A stretch of DNA of 64,000 nt, taken from positions 25,851,501 to 25,915,500 of the forward strand of contig NC_061772.1 in NCBI RefSeq assembly GCF_022458985.1, in the 5' to 3' direction. A program made the position numbers and the translations under genes. Positions within the stretch are counted from its first letter, which is position 1; each line of letters begins with the position of its first letter. Shown here one piece after another: positions 37,301 through 48,500 of this stretch. Origin of the DNA: Mugil cephalus. Taxonomy: Eukaryota > Chordata > Actinopteri > Mugiliformes > Mugilidae. The notes under the pieces were generated by a model. That model saw nothing but the letters and a program-made list of their open reading frames with translations. It ran no database searches and was not told where the DNA came from.

Positions 37301-40300
37301 GTCATAAAGGGATGGACATGGTCAGCAACAATGCTGAGGTTGTACCTAATAAAGTGGCCAGTGAGTGAATAATTTAATATTTTTTAGGAATTTTAAAGGG
37401 CAGATTATAATCGGCACATCCGAGCAAATTTGTGGTTGCACAGTGTAATTGTTGAAATGACACAATTTGAAATGTGGATACGTTGTGATTTCATCGTACA
37501 TTATTTATGAATATGAGTTGCTACAGTTCAACCAGTTTTATTGTAAGGTACGTTTCTGTACGGTCTTATAAATTCGTGCTCCATGTCCCGACTTTTATCT
37601 TTGAGCGCCTTCCTGAGTGGGACCCAGGAGAACTTTAATGTCTGTATCTACTGACACAACTCCTGTGTGAAGCTCAGACGGACGGATAAATATTCTGAAT
37701 GTCCACTCCCATCGTTTGTGTAGATGAAAGGAGTGAACGTGGAAGCAGTGCTGAGGGTGGAGGAAGACGAGGAGAATGGAGGGAAGAGGAAGAACAAATC
37801 CAGCAAGAAAGAGGTGGAGGACAACTTTGGACTGAGCATGCTCATCGACTCGCAGAACAACCAGTATGTTCTGACCAAACCACGGGACTCCACGATGCCC
37901 AGAGCCGACCATCACTTCATCAAGGTCCGTTATCAGCTCAGCGTTTTATCCTTTTGATTTTCACACAGTGGAAGCATTAGTTTTTTTTTTTTATGTTTTA
38001 TTCAGGACCTGGTGTCTGTGGTGATGTTGTCTCTGCCCTGTGGCTGGCTCTGCACTCTGGTGGGTCTTCCTCCCATGTTTGGATACATCATCTGTGGGGT
38101 CCTGCTCGGCCCGTCTGGCCTCAACAGCATCAAGGTGTGTGTTTGTGTGTGTGTTTGTGTGCGATTTCCAGTGTCAGCAGATGAGACTTAAACACTGACT
38201 TAATGTCTTAATGTGTGCGTCTTATAGTCCATGGTTCAGGTGGAGACTCTGGGGGAGTTGGGGGTTTTCTTCACTCTGTTTGTGGTGGGACTGGAGTTCT
38301 CACCTGAGAGGCTTCGAAAGGTAAATCATCACATTTTAATTTTTAATGCCTTTCTGTATGGGCAACACTCCTAAAATTAATTAATTAATTAATTAAAGCT
38401 AGAGTCATAGCAGTATTTAGGCTCCCTGCACTTTTTGATATTAGTAGTTAATAAGTAGTTATTTAAGTTTCATGTTAAAAAAGCAAAAACAAAAAATGCT
38501 AAAGAAGTCATTTTACCTTTTCTAAAAAGAACATAACAAGAAAACAGACGTTAAGTGATTTATTTATTTACCAGACGTTTTTATTGTCGGAGGCTACTTT
38601 CTGACTTTTATTTTTTAACCACCTTATTAGAAAGAACATTAGATTAAATTTATTTTTGTTTTAGAATAAAGAAGAAGAAAATAAATATTTCCTTTTTATT
38701 GTTTCCTAATTGGATTTAAGGATAAAAAAAAAAAACAAATAATCTTTATTTTGTTCCAGTTTTTGTTTCTGATTTTAAAAGCAAACTTGTTATAGAACCA
38801 TTTGGTTGCTCATAGGGTTTAAATATCATTAATTTCCAGAGGGAAATGAGGAGAAATTACCTCAGATGGGTGTGTGCATTTTTATTTTTTATTTTATTTA
38901 TTTATTTATTTTTGGTCAAAACCAAATGCACTAAATGCAAAACCAAAAAAGGAGGTAAATAAACCTTTCTTTTGTTCTGTCGTCTAAAAATACAAAGATA
39001 ATATTTAACTTTATTTCTTTTTATGCAATTTACAAGTGATTTTTCTAAAAGCAAACTACGAAAAAAGAAGTAAAGGGACCCTGATCATGCTTTTATATTC
39101 AGACTTTTTTGGAAAGAGGTTTTTCAGAAATCGTGTTGTTGGTGTGTGTCTGTTTGTGTAGGTGTGGAAGACGTCCGTCCAGGGCTCCTGCTACCTGAGT
39201 CTACTGATGGTGGCGGCCGGTTTGTTGTGGGGTCAAGTCCTGCGTATCCGACCCACCCAGACTGTCTTCATATCCACCTGTCTGTCCCTGTCCAGCACTC
39301 CACTGGTGTCTCGCTTCCTAGCAGGAGGAAGCAGGGGGGACAAGGAAGGTATGTGGGTGTGATTCAATGTAACAATGTTGAAATGTGTTGTGTTTCTATT
39401 ATTTTGAATCATACATATGAATTAAATTATTATCACCTTTCTGAAGGAGTTTTAACACAAACCAAACATTTGAACAGATTTAATTCAGCACTTTCAACTA
39501 GAATATATTAGAATGTATTTGGTTTTCACTACTGTACCTAATGTTTTGGCATTATACTGTTCAAAGCTCCTCCTTCCACTCATCTTCTTCTTCCTCTCTT
39601 CTTCCATCTCATCTTTCTCGTTACTTCCGTTTTCCCTTCTTCTCCTCTTCCTCCTCCTTCACCCTCTTCCCCATTCTTCTTCTTTTCTCATTTATGTTTC
39701 CTCCTTCCTTACTTTTCTTCCTTCTTCTCCTCCTTCCTCATCTACTTCTCCCTTTTCATGTCCTCTTTTATCTCTTCCTCCTTCTCCTCTTCCATCTTCT
39801 CATCCTTCTTCTTGCTTCTCCTCTTCTTCCCTTTTCTTGTCCTGTTCCTCATCCCCTTTCTTCTTCTTCTTCTTCTTCTTCTTCCCTTGCTCCTTTGCTA
39901 ACTCGTCCCCCTGTATATACTAGTTTGTCCCGTGGGCTGTGTTGACAGTTTGGTTGTAGGGGACGTTCAGCTCACCTGTTCTTTCCGTTGACATGGTAAC
40001 GTGGCAGGTGACCTCCTGGACTACAGCAGCGTCCTCCTCGGGATGTTAGTGATGCAGGACGTGCAGCTCGGCCTCTTCATCGCTGTCATGCCGACTCTGA
40101 TCCAGGCACAGAGCGGAGACCTGGACAGGTCCGTTTAAGTCTTTTTCTTGTAATGGTGCGCTCCATTTGTACTCAGAAGTCGGAATTTCAGAGTTCAGAG
40201 TTGGAATTTTCAACTGGAATGCCCCTCGAAGTCGGATTTTCTACTCAGAAAGTCATGGGCTGTGTCTGAAATCGCCCCCTAACCCCTATATAGTGCACTA

Positions 40301-43300
40301 TATAGGGGTTAGGGGGCGCCATTTTGTAGTGGCGTCCGAAACCTAACTAAAAATTTCCCATAAAGCATTGCAAAAACTAGTGACCAACGGGTGGTGGATA
40401 TCCCATCATGCAGTGCGTCTGTAACGGCGCCGCCGTTAATGGCCGTTAGTGACTGTTAAGTGAGACACATTTTAAAATTTCGTCGCGAAAATATGAAACA
40501 TAACTTTATTTTTTATTTCATGAACATCGCACAACATTATCACGTTTTAGTATTGTGTAAATCATAATGTTATAACCAGGTTAGCCGCAGCAGTCTGATA
40601 CGAAATGATGTGACCGTGGATATGGCTGTGACGGCAGCGATGTCATTAACCGCGCGTCAAACGATGATACGTGTAAAGTCCGAAAGCTGCTGGGATTGAG
40701 CTCATTATATAATGAAACCCCGCATAGGAAGTAGAGGTTAAGGAGTGGGCGAACGATTTCGGACACAGGCTATACAGTCAATGGAAACAGGTAGGATGGG
40801 TAGAATCCTCACTAATTACCCCCGAGTTGAGTTACCAAGATGGCCGCCCCGTCGGTAAACAGTAAGTAGAAGGTCCTGAAACGTTCCGTTTATTAGCGCG
40901 TCTGATTAAATCAGTCGTACAGACAGTATTTTAACACATACATATGTAGAAAGTATGTTACTGTGTAATTTAACTTTTTCATGTGCTATATGGGAACTAA
41001 CTTACAAGTCCATGTCGCGCTAACAGTGGCTAAAACCATAGCTTGGTAAAACCACAACAGTGCGAAACACCATCGTGGCAAACTGCGATTAATAGTGTGT
41101 TTTTCTTTCTACAATTAAAAGCTATTGAATATATTTTTTATATATAAATTTCTGCCTCTGTGGTTTTGTAGATTTCATCACTGTAAATAATTCTAGTAAA
41201 AAACTCATGACTTAAAGTTATGTTTCACTTAAAATTTGTTGACTAGGCTTACATTTAGTTTAACATTATAGCAATAATATTAGTTAATATCAAGAAATTA
41301 AAGAACTTATAACTGATTTATTACAAATTTCACTCTGCACTCAAAAAAAAGTAAATATTAAACACACCAAGTTTCCACCAAATTATATTCGGACAAGGTA
41401 AGCGCTTTTTATGGACACGGCTACCTTGTTTTCCAACTACTGTAACTTGAACTGCCTTTCGAGGTAAATGTAACGCACCGTAAGTGTACACTAATCACGA
41501 AGCATCATAATCACCTCCTCCTCCTCCAGCTTTCTGTTTGGGAGCCTCCATGTCCTGAGTCTCCTGGTCCAGGTCCTGGTGTCTCTGGCCGTCGTGCTGC
41601 TGCTCTGCTCGCTGCTCAGATCCTTCCTCATCGGCCCTTATTACAAGAAGCTGCACACGGAGAGCAAAGGCAACAAGGAGATCCTGGTCCTGGGGACGGC
41701 TGCTTTTGTCTTCTTCATGCTGACGGTATTCTCTTTGTTTTTAATCTCTGCTGGGGGAGTTTCATTGCAGCCAGTGACGCCAACAGACTGAATAAACTGA
41801 TGAGGAAAGCTGGCGCTGTTATTGGCTGCAGACAGGAAACTTTTGAAGTGGTGGTGGAGCGGAGGACACTAAACATACTGTAATATATCTATCTGTTGGA
41901 TGCTGTAGGTAACAGAGTTTCTGGATGTGTCCATGGAGCTGGGCTGTTTCCTCGCTGGAGCTTTGTTGTCCTCGCAGGGTCACATGGTCACGGCGGAGGT
42001 CATGGGATGCATCGAGCCAATCAGAGATTTCCTCGCCATCATCTTCTTTGCATCCATCGGTCAGGCTCAGGATCATCTCTGACAGATCTGTCTATGACGG
42101 TGTTTTCATGCTCTTTACTTGACTTCTCTTGTGTGTCTGTGCGATGCTGCAGGCCTCCACGTGTTCCCGACGTTTGTGCTCTACGAACTCACCATCCTGA
42201 TGGTGCTGACACTCACACTCGTCATTATGAAGGTATTTTTTATTTTATTCCTGCTCTTCTGCATTTCCTGTTTCCCTCTTCACCTGACTTCTCGCTACCT
42301 TCCAGTTCGTTATGGCCGTGCTGGTGCTGTCGGCCATCTTGCCTCCGGGCTCTCGACACATTCGGTGGGTCGTCTCGGCCGGTCTGGCTCAGGTCAGCGA
42401 GTTCTCCTTCGTCCTGAGCAGCCGTGCACGCCGAGCCGGCATCATCTCCAGAGAGGTCAGTGGTGATTTAAGCATCCACTACGGCAGTGGTCTCCAACTT
42501 TTTTTTGCACTATGGACCAGTCACCGTGTATATAGCAAATCTACTCTACTCTATTGCTCCAAAGGGTTGTCTTTTGGTGCAGGGGCTTTATCTCTATGTT
42601 CTTCCTTAGAAAGACTGTAGCCAAATATAACACAGAGTGGGTTTGGACCAAATGAATAGTCCAAGTAGAACTCTTGGTATTTTCTTTTAACCCTTAAACA
42701 TTCTGCTGTGTCATATGTGACATAGCAGTAGCTTTTTGAACCAATCAGAGCTCTGAACACAAGTAGAGTAAATGATAAATGCTGCATGCAATATGTCTTT
42801 TTCTTCTGATCCCATCGATAAAAGTCATTGTAGGATTCAACCAACACATGTTTTCAAAACAAAAACATTCACAGACGGACCAGACAACTTCCTATTTTTT
42901 AACTGTGACTTTACTCCAGAACAAAACCACTTAGTGATTCTGACTTTTGTGACTCTTTGAGAAGAGATCAGGATCATGTATGAGCTCCAAAATGTACATG
43001 AACAGCATTTAATTTACTTTTGCTCTGTCCTGAATAGGCACTTTTTCAAAAAGTCTAGAATAATAAGAGGTTAAAATGCAGCTTTTTCTTTTTGTTGACA
43101 CTCTCGGTGTCTCCTTCTGTCTCATCAAAAGTTCTGCCGAGAGCTTTTTGCTCATTTTGCCCGGGGTTCAGTTGACGGTGTTTTTGTGTGTGTCTGTGTC
43201 AGGCTGCTTCCATCAAGGGGTGTCATTGCTCTGGGGTGGGGGGGTCTGGTCTGGTCTAGGTGGGTGTTACATGTCTAAGTAACATCCTCATGTATGAATG

Positions 43301-43550
43301 CCAGGTCCAAAAGTTTCCCAGCAGAACATCGTATTATCACAAGATGGTTTAAATGGTATTCACTTCTCCAGTCAGCGGTCATTATGTTGTGGCTGATCGG
43401 TGTATTTCTTTGTTCTGCCCCTCTGTCCCCTCCCAGGTTTACCTGCTGGTCCTCAGTGTCACCACTCTCAGTTTACTGCTGGCTCCTCTGCTGTGGAGAG
43501 TTTCCACACACAAGTGGGTCCCGCGCGCCGAAAGGAAAACAATCACGTGA
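34311..43550 (+). CDS. tmco3: tmco3, transmembrane and coiled-coil domain protein 3 (CPA2-type Na+(K+)/H+ antiporter-like)
   Basis: Predicted monovalent cation/proton antiporter of the KefB-like family, entering the secretory pathway. Thirteen coding exons: 34311-34568, 35441-35608, 36065-36244, 37724-37924, 38006-38134, 38228-38320, 39162-39348, 40008-40128, 41530-41725, 41909-42059, 42153-42232, 42306-42455 and 43437-43550. All phases fit; 675 residues (human 677). A signal peptide ([17 protein letters not shown]) is followed by a coiled-coil part ([40 protein letters not shown]) to about residue 200. The conserved LGLSMLID-type linker comes next (here [27 protein letters not shown]). The antiporter-type membrane domain then starts with [20 protein letters not shown] and includes [24 protein letters not shown] and [15 protein letters not shown]-like segments. 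The exon acceptor lies at 34252, so a non-coding first exon must lie upstream. Confidence 0.95.
35225..35372. repeat. fragment of the CAGGTGTCAAAC-type repeat (tmco3 intron)
   Basis: CGGGCCAGATTGGACCATAT followed by GTTTGACACC resembles the 3' end of the element at 5511-5942. Confidence 0.45.
35512..35525 (+). promoter_or_regulatory. exonic CTCF-like motif in tmco3
   Basis: CCTGCAGAGGGCGC fits the CTCF core at 13 of 14 positions. It lies in a coding exon, so chance similarity under coding constraint is likely. Confidence 0.3.
36958..37367 (-). mobile_element. 410-bp Tc1/mariner-like non-autonomous element
   Basis: Near-perfect terminal inverted repeats: CACTCACCAGCCACTTTATT at the left, and the right end reads CACTCACTGGCCACTTTATT on the other strand. 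The interior on the minus strand encodes decayed [20 protein letters not shown] and [17 protein letters not shown], resembling the C-terminus of Tc1-type transposases. It lies in tmco3 intron 3 (after exon 36065-36244). Confidence 0.7.
39567..39889 (+). repeat. 323-bp polypyrimidine tract in tmco3 intron 7
   Basis: Almost unbroken C/T, mixed CTT, TCC and TTCC units ending in a (TTC)n run. Both overlapping ORFs are artefacts of this composition. Confidence 0.93.
40259..40770. mobile_element. inner MITE nested in the outer one
   Basis: Inverted ends GCTGTGTCTGAAATCG (40259-40274) and CGATTTCGGACACAGGC (40754-40770), 512 bp in all. Carries a 46-bp perfect palindrome next to its left end. A widespread fish-type MITE. 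Confidence 0.75.
40273..40318. repeat. 46-bp perfect palindrome
   Basis: The left half begins CGCCCCCTAACCCCTATATA and the centre is GTGCAC. The right half is its exact reverse complement with no spacer. Confidence 0.95.
43185..43403 (-). mobile_element. DNA-transposon-derived repeat, minus orientation (last tmco3 intron)
   Basis: Minus-strand reading starts CGATCAGCCACAACATAATG and includes GTTACTTAGACATGTAACAC and CACCTAGACCAGACC. It is the inverted partner of 33702-33920. Confidence 0.6.
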
Positions 43551-43712
43551 CCACACCGAGCACAGGGCCTTAAAGGCTCCCGTGTTAGTTATCACGAGTC
43601 TCACTTCATTCCTACTCGACCAAACGTTCCTTTTCTCCTCCGTCTTTATTTAAGGAGACTCGTTATGCTGCTACAGAGGAGAAAATGGAAAAAACGCCTC
43701 CTTCGGACTGTT

Positions 43713-43722
43713 AATAAATAAA
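43713..43722 (+). promoter_or_regulatory. polyadenylation signal for tmco3
   Basis: Two overlapping AATAAA hexamers 163 nt after the stop codon. Confidence 0.65.
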
Positions 43723-45170
43723 GTTTTACATGAAGGCACTTCATACTCTGTTAGACATCACACACACTAACAATCACTGACCTCTTTCATGGGTTGATGG
43801 GAAGCACATCTGCTTCACAGGTAAGAAGAAAAGCACAAAGGAGAAGAGAAGCAGAAAAGAGAAGCAGAGATATTTGTTCTTCTGTTCTTTTCAGCCACTT
43901 GAAGTCTGAGAAGTATGAGTTTGTAGAAATCACACGGACCAAATCAGTCCGTTCAACTCTGTGTATTGTTTCTGTTTTTTTTTTATCTACATTCTTCCTA
44001 AAAATGACATTATTATTATTCTGTATAACTGTTATCTCGTTTCAGATTCTGCTTCTGATTGAAGTGAAAACCTGCATTTAACCGACTGTACTTGTAGTTT
44101 GTTCTGATCATCGTAGTACTGTGAATTTGGGTGTGGTGACTCCTGGTGTTACAGAGAAACTTAAGAATCTCTGTTTTGTCAAATTTTAGAAAAAGAAAAA
44201 AGAAAACGCTACACTATACTGCACTGTAACCTGACGCTAATAAAACATGATACTAGGGAGCAGAGATCCAACTGATTTAAGGAAGAACTGCACTAGTTGC
44301 ACCACTGAATGTCAAACTAATGTGCCTGCAAAACACGTCCCTGCACTAAATCCAAGACACGGAGTGGAATTTTCTCTCTATAAACGTCCTTGTCTTATAA
44401 TTTTACAACGTGCAATGTTAATGTGTGTCTCACAGCCGATTTATACTGAATGATTTAATATTTTTTTGCTTTAATTTTCCTGCAGTGTGTCAACAACGAG
44501 GCTGTTTTGAGTTTTACATGTCTGTGCCGATGACCAATCTCTGTCTCCGCAAGGGACAAAAGAAACGGCTGTTCTCATCCAGATGTTCATGTTTTTTTTT
44601 TTTGTTTTTTTTTTAAATCGTCACCTTGGTTTGTTTTATTTATTAAAAATAAGTTGACAAAGACGTATTTACTCTGAAATGCATGAGTGCTTTCTTTCTC
44701 TGGGGGGGGAAATGAATCGTCAAGCAGTTTTATTGAGTCCTTTCATCAAAAGATTTTGGTCTTGTGTCATCTTAAATAAAATAAAAATAAAAGTTATATT
44801 TATTTATTTGGTGCAAGTTATAGATTTAGTTAATTTGAGGCGATGTTTAAAAGCACAAAAGAGCCAAAAATATTCTCTATTTTACAGTTTTGTTTTTTTA
44901 CAGGATTTGCACAGTTTTTGTGTTAAAAATATGTCTTTCTTTTGAATATTAGTGTGCAGCTATATCCTTCTTCACCCTGTGTGCAGTCGAATCAAGCGGA
45001 GGGAAGAAGATGAATGGATGAATGAATCTTCGCCACGATAATCTTTTTCGGCTAAACACTGCACACGTCTCTGTGTGTGTGTGTCTGTGTGTGTGTGTGC
45101 CAGCACACCTGCAACATGTAAGCTAATTACCCACAAACGCTGCAGTCAGCACATTTCTAATACACGTCGC

Positions 45171-45198
<28 letters not shown>
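45171..45198. repeat. (CAT)n microsatellite
   Basis: Nine CAT units. Confidence 0.93.
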
Positions 45199-45202
<4 letters not shown>

Positions 45203-45456
45203 TAGAAGGAGCCAGTTACACACACAGATACGAGTGACTATGCCAAACTGGAGTTGTGATTAATTTTATTTAGAAACTCAATATTTCACGTAGATACATT
45301 TGACTCAACTTATTGTCAGATTTATAGATGGTGGATGTCAGAAAATCAGGAATCGCTCGGAAAATCACGTCTTTAAAAAGCACCACACTGCGCAGAGATT
45401 TACAAGCAAACTTTTTAACTTTAGGATCGTGTTGAACTCAAGTGGGTTTTTAAAGC

Positions 45457-45462
45457 TTTATT
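45457..45462 (-). promoter_or_regulatory. polyadenylation signal for atp4b
   Basis: AATAAA on the minus strand 69 nt after the atp4b stop; another lies at 45265-45270. Confidence 0.6.
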
Positions 45463-45530
45463 AAATATTCACGACTCATCCGCAGACGCCTGATACCCAA
45501 AGGTTGAGTATTTCAACAATTAGCAGTTTG

Positions 45531-48500
45531 TCATTTCACTGCCTTGAGGTAGAAGATGACTTTCCCCTCGTAGGGGTCGTGGAAGTTTTCGTAGCTGATC
45601 ACGTCCGAGACGACTCTGCACTGGATCTTGGCGTGTTTCTCTCCGACCAGGCTGAACCGGACGGCCACCAGTGGGTTGACATAGGTCGGCTGGAGTAAAA
45701 GGAAGAGGGTTAATGGGACACGGGTCTGATTTTCTAGGATGATATGACACAATTTACAGAGATACTTTGGTGGAAATGCACCACTCTGCATGTTTCTATG
45801 ATTAACACAAAGCTACAATATATTTTTAGGGACATTTTTGTTTTTGTTCATTGGGGCAAAATGTTTACTCTTCATTTCACTGCCATTTTGGCTGTGATCG
45901 TGCATATGGCACAATTTTTTGTAACAAAGTCTATCTCTACACATATTTTAAAATTCAAAAAAAAAAAATTATTTAAAAATTTGTGTAGATATATACAAAA
46001 TATATACTTTGAATACTATCTATTTATCAAGTTAGCTTTGCTTAGCTTGGCGTGAACCACTAGCCTAGCGTAGCCTAGCCTAGCTTATATTTCATTTCTA
46101 CTTAGATGTAACATTATTGTTAATTAAGGAGCTTTAATGATCTGGTTGCTCTTTGACAGAGCTGTTGACTCTCTTGTTTGTGCTAAGCTAAGCTAAACAG
46201 TGGTGCATTGTTTTGTTTTTTTCAGTAAGGAGCACGTAAGTGTTAAAATTTAATCACAGGTTGAGTTATTTATGACTGATCTGACACATTTCTTCTGCCA
46301 CTATATGGAATTTATTGCTTGTGTGACAATAATTTCAACATTTGTAGAGACACCTGTTTCTTAAGCTGATTTTAAATCAAAAGTATTTTAATATGCCGAT
46401 TGTTTGTTGTCATTAAGTTAAATACCTTTATTCAGGGAAGTTAACTGAGCTAAGCTAAGGATTAACTGTAGCTGATGGTCCCCGTTGAGGTGTCCCAGAT
46501 CTTTAACTTAGTTAATTAAAATGCTGATTTATTTAATAATGAGCACCATGTAAGACCTGTACCTAACAGGCATATTAAAGGTGTTACAATTAAATTTAAA
46601 CACAGAGCCCCAAGATACTACTATTTTTAGTCCATAAGTAGATTCTGATGGATTTTACCTGCGCCAGTCTTCCATAGTAAGGGAAGTACGAGAGATCCAT
46701 AATCCCCCTGTCAGGGAAATACTCAATTTTGGCCACGTTGTTTTCTCCCTCCTGTAAGAAAAACATAAACGATTAATCATTTAAGCATTTAACCTCTTGA
46801 GACTTAAGCTTTTGTTTGCTATGCATTTTTAATTTCTCCATTTCTCTTTATTTGGGACTAACAAGATCTAAGCTCTATAAAAACCAAGCATCCTCTTTGA
46901 ACAGGAAGTAGTTTTTTGGAAAAATGAAGTCCTCATGCATGGACACAGGGGTTATTTCACTCAATATTATAATGAAATTACTGATATGTAACAAAATATG
47001 TTAATGTGCATGTCCAATGTCTTCAGTACGTGATAACTTTTAATAGAATTTGCGTATTGACTCCGTCACCGTTTGTAAACAATGTGACGTTTTTTGAGGG
47101 GCGGGGCTTAACTGGATGCAACACATCTCCAACAGGAATCCTGTAAATGGCAGATAACATGTTTGAATGGATCGTAGTAAATGCAACTTCTGCTGGAGCA
47201 CCCCTGAAACATACAACTATCGTTATGTTAGCTCGTGGTTAGCATTAGCATTCATGCGTAAAAAGAATCCCCTAAATAATGATTAACTTAACGTAATTTC
47301 AGTCGCATAACACATAACGTTATCCAGGCTGAACTGATGATGCATCAGTGTGCGAGTTGTTGATCGTCTCACTACAATTTTAATCGCCAAAGCCAAACCA
47401 AAGTTGTCTACAACTGGCAGTGGATGTTATGTGATTAAACTACAACTTAGTGTTTTTGGTTTTTTCGCTTTTATCAACCAAAAATACAGCAAGACGACAT
47501 TTCCATGGTTGGAAGTGACAAACTTGGCCTCAAGTTCCCTCTGTTTTGCCTCCAGCTAACATCCTGATGTCACAGTGACGTAGACCCTGAACGTAAAACT
47601 GTAAAGAAGAACTGTAAAATTTGATGAGGTTTTGTACCTTGTCCACTTTTGTTACGCGATGAATGAATGAGCTGAAATGCCCACTTTAATGTTTTTACAC
47701 CAACTATCTAGTTAAGAGGATAAAAATTTAAATGGAGCAGAATAAGGAGGTTCCACAAACCTAAAACTTAATGTCCCCATATGAGGACGCAGGGTCTTGG
47801 GAGGTTAAGGATGAACTCAACTAGTCAGTTCAGTCAGCCAGAAGTAGCTGGCCAATGAAAACAGTCATTTCAAATTCATAGGGGCAAACAGTGGTTGTTG
47901 AGTTTGAGAAAAGATGGGAAATGTAGGATTCAGTGCTTTATCCTGGGATCTGTGGCATCAATTATGATCACACTTTCTTTTAAAAGCTCACAATGTTTTT
48001 CTTTGCTGCCGTCACTCACCAGTATGGTGCAGTTGACGTATGGAGGAAGGGTTGTTGTATTAGTCGGCAAAAAGTCGATGATCTGCAAAATAATAGAAGA
48101 AATGTCTTTAGTCATTAGGCTCATTTTATGTGATTTTAAAAAAATAATAATAATCAGCAACACAAACGCACCCTGTTCATCTTGATGACGACACAAGGCA
48201 TGGTGCAGTTGTAGCCAAAGGTCGGGTCCTCGGTTCCTGAGCAGGCTCCCAGCATGCTTTGAGTGAAGGGACACGCCCACTTGGTGTGATGAGGTGCAGT
48301 GAAGCTCTTCTGGATGAAGTACTTGCCCTTGGTGCAGTTGTACTGGTTACACTCCAGCTGCTTGGTGTCATTGTAGGCTGAGGGTTCAGAGACGGCAAAC
48401 AAACATATGAACGTGCTTTTTTAATTATTAACATTATTAAATTTGACTAGAATTCACAGAAAAATACTGACGCTCCAGGAACTTATGAAGGATGTTGGAC

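Larger units (their letters stand above)
40155..41479. mobile_element. outer MITE (1.3 kb) in tmco3 intron 8
   Basis: The left end reads GGTGCGCTCCATTTGTACTC and the right end, on the other strand, GGTGCGTTACATTTACCTCG. These are imperfect inverted termini of about 25 bp. No transposase ORF. It hosts a second element at 40259-40770. Confidence 0.55.
43551..45530. other. tmco3-atp4b convergent intergenic region
   Basis: 3' UTRs, poly-T runs, a (CAT)n array and A+T-rich DNA. TFDP1 would be expected here by comparison with mammals, but no DP-family exon is visible. Confidence 0.6.

Noticed and set aside
39513-39945. Two 130-residue plus-strand ORFs rich in Ser/Leu/Phe
   Set aside because: They are translations of a polypyrimidine tract inside a tmco3 intron, with no family signature.
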